The notes beneath the pieces were generated by a model. That model saw only the letters and a program-made list of their open reading frames with translations. It searched no databases and was not told the origin of the DNA. DNA of 60,000 nt from Membranipora membranacea (taxonomy: Eukaryota > Bryozoa > Gymnolaemata > Cheilostomatida > Membraniporidae): the NCBI GenBank assembly GCA_914767715.1, contig OU612065.1, forward strand, positions 2,978,001 to 3,038,000. The letters are read 5' to 3'. Of this stretch, positions 53,320-60,000 are shown piece after piece (position 1 is the first letter of the stretch; every line of letters begins with the position of its first letter). Both the position numbers and the translations under genes were made by a program.

Positions 53320-54985
53320 ATTCTTACAGGTTATGAACCTTATTTATGTATGAAATTCTGTGACTATACTTCCGGCTCATAATCCAGCCATACTTGACAA
53401 GTCTACCTGTTTGGTAGGGAGGCTCCCAGTTTTTAGAAGTTTTTTCAACTCCCTCCCTTTTTTCTCCCTTTTTTAAGCTTCTTTTGCAAAGGGAAACATG
53501 TTTTCCTACATCCACAGCTCATATACCCATGTAATCGCTTACTACCATTACTACCTGCATTAAGCTATTCATTATATGTACCTAGCCTAACACGATTGTG
53601 AGGGCTATCTCTCCAAGTTCGGATAAAATACTGATACACTCGAAATGGTGCACTTTGGGGTGTACGACTAGTTAATGGCAAATTCTCAATTCGTATAAAT
53701 ATAAAACTCAAATAATTACACCATTCTACCTCTGAATCAACAACCATCAAAGTAATTTGATCCTGAGTGACTTGACCTGATTCGCTGATATCAAACCTAG
53801 AGATATAGAAAACACCGGTGAGAAACATCATCATGATATGATGCAATAAACATGTAAACAGAACAAAATATAAACTGACAACCACAATCACACGCTCATC
53901 TTTGTTCGATTTACTTAACTGATTGCCTTTCTTGTGTGGGTTTTTTCTAGTTTTTTTGTTGGTGTTTTTGTTTAGTTTTGTTGTTTTATTGCATTGCTTA
54001 TATATCGTATTACTGAATATCTGAATCACTGAGTATTTGATGTGTCCAGTTCTCCTGACGGATCAAGAGTCAACTAGCAGATATTATACATATTCCTCAT
54101 ACTGTCAATCTCTACAAGCATTCACATTCTGCGTAACAACAATACAACAATATCATTTGTAAAATCAGGTCAAATGATGCAATTCAGAATATGAATGCTC
54201 AAGTTTCGGCTTAGAAATATGACAATCAAGTGCCGAATTGCACCCGCACTGACTGGGATGGAGTTTGTATGCGGAGACCTGTTGTCTGGGCCAACCAACT
54301 TGTCAAGTATGAAGCCAGCACACCCTATCTACTAGTGAGTTCACATGCATACCTGTACCGTTGCTTATCGACTCTCAAAAGTTTGGACAAAATAAGTTTG
54401 GGTTTGACTCACGAGAATAAATTGGAGCAGTTACATCATAAATGTGTGAACTATCATAGTAGCTCATATTCATGAAGAATAGAATAATCAACCGTCAATA
54501 GAACTCATCAGTCATATTGCAGCGTATGATGATGAGGTCCAGAGTAAAGTTCTTTCAAAATGTATGCATGTAATAAGCACCATGTACATTACAGATATTT
54601 ATTAGGATGCAGATTATTTATATAATCCGCATATAATAAAAAGGCACAATTTATGTAACAACATTATATTTTTATAGTATTGTTCATAATAATGAGCAAC
54701 TGAACTATACTCATATTTTACTTGCTATACTTATTCACTTTTTACAGACTCGGTGTTCTTTCCCTGACCAAGGCAAGGTGGATTTTCCCAATACCGAAAT
54801 ACAATTGTACTAAAGTAACGTTTTCATCACCAATGCCGCTACCATCAGGGAGTTTGGAACATACTATGCTTAGCATATTCTTTACAACCTTTGATCAAAT
54901 GATGCTGTTCTCTCATCATCATCTCTGGGTTTAGACTTTGGAGCGAACCACTGGACCAAGGAGTTACCTGAAACTCCTTGATTGG
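53320..54985. other. Non-coding stretch; nothing recognised
   Basis: Several frames of 70-150 codons are open on both strands (for example minus 54029-53565 and plus 54230-54475). None shows family motifs, compositional bias or splice support. A T-rich/polypurine patch lies at 53930-53990. Confidence 0.4.
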
Positions 54986-55014
54986 ACAAACCTGTTGTGT
55001 TAAAAACGTGTCCG

Positions 55015-55445
55015 GTCAATGGCCATCCATCACACATCTCTGTAAAAGGGCAATCTGCTTATGACAAAAACCCATCCGGCAGTGCTAACTGCTAACTGGC
55101 TCTCCATTTCACCTTGTAGTATCAATCTCAAAGTGTGACAGTCAAAAACCCATCTGGATGCCAATTTATCAACCGGCGGTTGTCCTCACGGCATCCGATG
55201 GATACCAAATAGGCATCCGGCTGACACTTGGATATCCGGATGGGTTTGTTGACCCGATGACGGGTGTCTTCAACCAATCCTCCTCTGTTACAAACCCATT
55301 TGCTTCTGTCAAATTAGTGCCTGGATGCGCCTATTAGGTATTATCCGGCGGTTGTCCGAGTGCCAACCCGATGCCTATTTGGCAATCAACAGCTGCCATA
55401 GGGCATACGATGGTTGCCAAATAAGCATCCGGATATTTTTTCACT
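55015..55445. repeat. Dispersed repeat, copy 2, with internal CCGGATG motifs
   Basis: At least six CCGGATG/CATCCGG or CCGATGCC motifs occur in both orientations, including AAATAGGCATCCGG and GATGCCTATTTGGCA as an inverted pair. 55230-55410 is homologous to 48440-48612. A further fragment (GAATGCCTATTTGACAG and GCAGGCATTCGGTTGGCA) is at 55946-55998. This looks like a non-autonomous transposon with subterminal repeats. Confidence 0.65.
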
Positions 55446-56217
55446 GCGCAGCAAAACCTGTATTTTCAGTGGTTTTTTTTATTTTTGTCATTAACAAAAC
55501 AAAGTTCTCGAGTTGTTTGCTCCTGTAAATTGATGAAAATCATTTTTCAATTTCACTCGTTAATAGACTTTACCAATGTGTTTGATCTTATGATTGGCTG
55601 TATAGTGGGAGAGCCAATCATTAACGCCAATACATTGGCCATTTCAACCTTATTTCAAGAGTTGTTGCCTATCTTGTAGCAGGGTTCTCATCACATCCCT
55701 CATCCTCAATAACTCCTGATAGGCTCCACAGGTGTAGTCCATTATTGTCAACCATGTCCACTGGCCCTGTTTTTGTTGTTGACTGTAGTTGTGTGTGAAT
55801 GTATATGTGTGTGTTTGTGCAAGGACGACTAGGTCTAGGAGTCCTTTGTTGTATGTATGTTTGTTGCACAGGTGATGTGCCTTACTCTTAGGCTTATCAC
55901 CTCCTGTTTTATATGTACAAGTTACTGAGATAAAAAGAACCAATCCGAATGCCTATTTGACAGCCACCAACTGCCAAGCAGGCATTCGGTTGGCACTCAC
56001 TTTGGCCACCACCGTTACATTCTCCCTGGTTACATAACCTATATGGACGTGCGTTTTCTTTAGGAGCGGATGGGTTCGGAACAGCAGTACGAGTTGTTAT
56101 TTGACACCCCTCATCAAAGCGACAGATACAACCGATTGAAGAAGCAAAGAAGCCTTGTCTCAAAAATTGGTCCTTTGAAATAGAGCCATCCATATGGGTT
56201 ACAGCAAGTGGGTTAGC

Positions 56218-57845
56218 CATAGACTTAATAATAAACCTAGACAGGACACTGTATGGAGCATTAGCATTGTGGCAGTGAGGCACTTAATTATGGTGACGCG
56301 ACGTCACTGGAGGGTGTAGAAACAGTGATTTTTACTCAAAGCTATCATTGATTTACCTGTCCCAGCTCTGGCCAAATGTTGATAACTCAATTGGCTTCAA
56401 TCGGAATTTAAGTTTGAAAATTGCAATAGACTCAGCAGCTTCTGATGATCATTTTGATAGTCTGTTTAGCTTCATAGCTTAAATATTATCAAAAAAGCAA
56501 GCTATTGAAAACGGTGCATTGACTCAAAGCTATAATTTGTTTTGCAGTTTCAACCCTGATTTAGAGTTTAATTCCTAATCAATTTTAATGGGATTTCAAT
56601 TTTGAAAATTGCAATAGACTCAGCAGCTTGAGGGGCTCATTTTGAAGGTCTGTTCAGCTTTGTAGCTCAGGTATAATCAGGGAGTTTAGGACTTCCCTCC
56701 TTGGTAAAACCGAACAAGCAAGGACAATACCTAGCAGGCAAAGGAAAGTATAGTCATTGTATCACAGTTACACACTGGTGGTTCGGAAGATCCGCTCTGG
56801 CCTGGCTTATCCATTGTGAACAAATAGTGCTTAGCTTGATGAGTGCTGTGTACTCAGAAATCTAGAAACCTGTTGCTCTATTGCTGACTCCAGCAGAACA
56901 CAATAAAGCTATGTATTTCAAAAGTTTGAGAGATTGTGTTTTGTTGTCAGAATTGATGTATTATGATTTCCTGAATTACCGGATTTAGCTGTTGCTTGTT
57001 TCATCAGGCTGCTAATTTAAGGTAAGAACAAGGAGTATGCTGTCGGGGCAGGAGGTCTGCCTTTACTTTTGACCCACCAAAGTGACCATTATATTAGCTA
57101 CACAGAATATCGTCTACTATGAACTTCAATTTTATTTGAAGCTTTTTGAGGTCCTGCCTTGATTTGTTTACTTCCCACTGTCTCTGTTGGTCACGTTTCA
57201 ATAATGTTGGTGGATATGTTGTCTAAGGACATGACATTTATTACTGTATTGTGTATGCCTGGCTCAAAATGAGCAAAAAAACATTCAAAAAAACCAAAGA
57301 TGAAATTAGTTATTTCTTTGGTAATTGTGTATTCACCAAGTAAATTCGAGTTCTTGCTTCCTCAGTTATTCCAAGGAAGAAAGCCCTGAACTCCCTGGTT
57401 ATACTTGAGCTACAAGGCAGACGCACCATCAAAATGATCTCCACAAGCTACTGAATCTATTGCAATTTTCAAACTTAAAATCCCATCGAAATTGATAAGG
57501 AAATAAACTTTAAATCAGAGCTGAAACTGCAAAAAAAATTATAGCTTTGAGTCTATGCACCGTTTTCAATAGTTTGCTTTTTTTATAATATTTAAGCTAC
57601 GAAGCTAAATAGACTATCAAAATGATCGCCAGAAGCTGCTGAATCTATTGCAATTTTCAAACTTAAATTCCGATTGAAGCCAATTGAGTTATCAACATTT
57701 AACCAGAGCTGGGACAAGTAAATCAATGATAGCTATGAGTAAAAACCACTGTTTCTACACCCTCCAGTGACGTCGCGTCACCATAATTAAGTGCCTCACT
57801 TCAGCTATATACAGTGTCCTGTCTAGGTTTATTATTAAGTCTATG
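56218..57845. mobile_element. 1.63-kb hAT-like non-autonomous element with long inverted arms
   Basis: Terminal repeats CATAGACTTAATAATAAACC and GGTTTATTATTAAGTCTATG match those of the 28261 element. Flanking 8-mers are GGGTTAGC (56210-56217) and GGGTTCGC (57846-57853), a target duplication with one change. The arms are inverted copies for about 700 bp each, for example GTGACGCGACGTCACTGGAGG against CCTCCAGTGACGTCGCGTCAC, TTGCAATAGACTCAGCAGCTT against its complement near 57440-57650, and CAGGGAGTTTAGGAC against the 57370-57400 region. The unique centre (about 56720-57340) has no transposase frame. Confidence 0.8.
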
Positions 57846-58979
57846 GGGTTCGCCTATTTTGCAATATTCAGTTGTCAAACAATTATAAAGATGGGTTTTT
57901 GTTACGTTGGAGTGTGCTTTCAAACAACGAACTGAACGCCTCGTTGTTGTCACAAAACTGGCTGCAACATTTTTTGACCGGATGAGTCGTGACAGCCACA
58001 TTATGAAATCTATGCAATGTGAAATGGATGACCTCAGGTCATCCATTGACCTGTACTAAGCAGTGTGCCGGATAGGTATTCCGTAAACAGATTCGAATTC
58101 AGTGGTTGAGGCAATCGCAGGCAAGACAATTTAACCACTGGACTCTGCAAAAAAATCACTAGGCCTGGGAACTACTCGGGGGTCTTTCAATTAAAAACTG
58201 ATTGCTCCCTGAGTGAGGCAAATCTACTAGGGTCTCGCTAACTCATTGATGGAACTTTATACATTCTGAGGGAGCTATTTAGTAACAAATTTGTCCTGAT
58301 TCAAAGACCGAATATGCGAAAAATTTTAGCAATGTGATTATGATCATTTGCTTTAGTAAAGCATTGCACATTTTGATTGAAAGACCCCCCCCCCCCCGTG
58401 AGTCTTTGGCATGCTTGCTTATGTTGGTGCCTCTATGTGTGACCTTACACCAGTCCAGTGGTAATGTCACACACAACACTAAGAACTACTCTGTGTCCAT
58501 CCTGATTGAATGTTGCAGTAGGTGTATGATAACTCTATTTCCAAATATTGAGTGAAAGGGCTGTCAAGTGCTAAGCTCTTTTTCATTCATTTACACTCTC
58601 TTTCCCATTGTAGCTTATGATGATTTGACTTGGTACAATATCAGTATCAACTCAGATCGGAATTGGTGTTGATTATCACTCTATATATCACATCAGTTGG
58701 CAGTTGGCTTTCAGAGTGAGAGGTTGTGTTTTCACCTTCTCTAAAATCCCTCAATAGGATTATTAAGCCCTGCTAACATAATGGCGCGGTTATTGCAGCC
58801 TTTGTTTATACTGTTGTTACTCATATTCACCCTCATATATCATCCAAGAGGTGTGTCGAGTCTAGCATATGCTGACTACAATTCTCTAGTGGATTATAAA
58901 AAACTCTTTGAATAAAGACATCCTCGCTGCTATTTGGAAATCGGACTATAAAAAACTTGTTAAAAATGTAGATCCTTGA
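57846..58979. other. Intergenic; no gene seen
   Basis: No supportable exon. A run of about 13 C occurs at 58386-58398. A weak tRNA-like motif pair on the minus strand around 58085-58150 was judged insufficient to call. Confidence 0.4.
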
Positions 58980-60000
58980 TTATTACGATCTAGAAAGCGA
59001 GGTAAGCGTGCTGGTGTTCGACTTAAACATAGCCACAGGAACGGTAAAGTACCACTACCTGCAATAGTGCTCACCAACGGTCAATCAATACTTAACAAAC
59101 TAGATGAACTCCATGGATTATTACATACTAAACGACTGCAAAACCAATCTCAACTAATATGTATCACTGAATCTTGGTTAAAACTGGATATCACCAAGGA
59201 CCGTACTGAACTAGATGGATACGACCAATCCCGTAATGACAGAACTCTAGAAGAAAGTGGTTAAACTCAAGGGGGTAGCGTTTTGGTTTACATAGATAGA
59301 AAGTGGTCCACAAACAATCAAATTATCCACAACTACACTGATAAAAACTGTGAATTATTAACTGTCAAATCCCGCCCACACTGGCTACCTCGTGAGTTTA
59401 CATCTATCATATCTGTATCGTGCTATGCCCCATTCACCGGACAATCTCGTCTTAAACAAGACGCAACAAACACCCTAAATGCATCACATCACATGTCAAT
59501 CAACTTGAAAGGAAATACCCTAATTCTTGTAATGGGAGATTTCAACCAGGGAGAATCCATTCTCCCTGTTTCAACCAACTTAAATTTCGACTGAATGGAT
59601 ATTATCGAACTGTTACCAGGAACCAAGACACTCGACAAATGCTACACAAGGATGAAGGGTGCCTACAGTCGATGTCATCAATTAGCCCATCTTGGCAGCT
59701 CTGACAATTACATTATGCATCTCATGCCACCCTATAAAACTTTGTCCAAATTCAAACCTACGTTTACAACTCGCAGACCATTCTCTGACAGTAATGTCGA
59801 TAATCTTCAAGCATGCCTAGATACCACACTTTGGGACAATCTCACAGATGCCAATGGCAACATCAACCAGCGGACTGAAACAATAACTGACTACATTAAT
59901 TTCTGCACAGACCTATGCATACCACCAAAGGAAGTTAAAAAATATGCCAACAAATAGCAGTGGATTACAAAGCACATTCTAGAAATGATAGATGAGAAAC
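58980..60000 (+). pseudogene. LINE endonuclease domain (CR1/Jockey group), three in-frame stops, runs off the window
   Basis: One reading frame carries the apurinic-endonuclease domain: RSRKRGKRAGVRLK, LTNGQSILNKLDELH, ICITESWL, GGSVLVYI, SCYAPFTG, LVMGDFNQ and LAHLGSSDNYIMHL. The catalytic GDFN and the closing SD(N/H) block are visible. Translation is broken by TAA (59262), TGA (59592) and TAG (59955), all in the same frame and with no frameshift. The 5' boundary is approximate, and the reverse transcriptase would lie beyond the right edge. Confidence 0.8.

Noticed and set aside
53565-54029. Minus-strand 154-codon frame
   Set aside because: Low-complexity lysine/asparagine start from a T-rich tract, no family resemblance, no splice or promoter context.
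58081-58150. tRNA-like A and B box motifs on the minus strand
   Set aside because: B box matches only about 8 of 11 positions and no cloverleaf can be drawn, so neither a tRNA nor a SINE is supported.

Overview
The window is nuclear DNA from an animal. It is AT-rich, its genes are split into many short exons with GT..AG introns, and every recognisable gene is a conserved metazoan housekeeping or regulatory gene. Phylum cannot be fixed from the sequence. The strong conservation of NCOA6, METTL18, SRRD and NUP160 exons and the load of old LINEs and MITEs fit a non-vertebrate animal with moderately sized introns.

Layout, left to right. 1-3701 (-): 5' half of PSMC3 (26S proteasome ATPase Rpt5), cut by the window edge. 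3963-7857 (+): RIOK2, head-to-head with PSMC3 across 261 bp. 7934-20777 (-): NUP160, 30 coding exons, tail-to-tail with RIOK2 and with overlapping poly(A) signals. About 21.1-22.0 kb: probable control region between NUP160 and the next gene, holding a near-perfect DNA hairpin. 23976-32403 (+): NCOA6 (nuclear receptor coactivator 6), N-terminal start unresolved. 33665-36825 (+): PSMB2 (proteasome beta subunit). 36993-41808 (-): METTL18 (protein-histidine methyltransferase), tail-to-tail with PSMB2. 43.3-49 kb: repeat-rich stretch with two decayed LINE reverse transcriptases, hairpins, tandem motif arrays and a SINE. 49796-50572 (+): SRRD, a single-exon SRR1-domain gene. 50.6-60 kb: gene-poor, with a 1.6-kb hAT-like non-autonomous element and, at the right edge, the endonuclease part of a dead LINE.

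The genes do not form one pathway. Two proteasome genes (PSMC3, PSMB2), a ribosome-biogenesis kinase (RIOK2) and a methyltransferase whose known human target is a ribosomal protein (METTL18) suggest a housekeeping neighbourhood. Exon boundaries were worked out by hand from splice signals, reading-phase continuity and remembered family sequences. The phases close exactly for RIOK2, PSMB2 and METTL18. NUP160 closes except for two places where one nucleotide too many is present.

No CRISPR array, operon or complete autonomous transposon was found, and I do not claim a new biological system. The most unusual structures are several classes of inverted-repeat elements with readable target-site duplications, a 71-bp-arm hairpin upstream of NUP160, and inverted motif arrays that bracket a LINE remnant.
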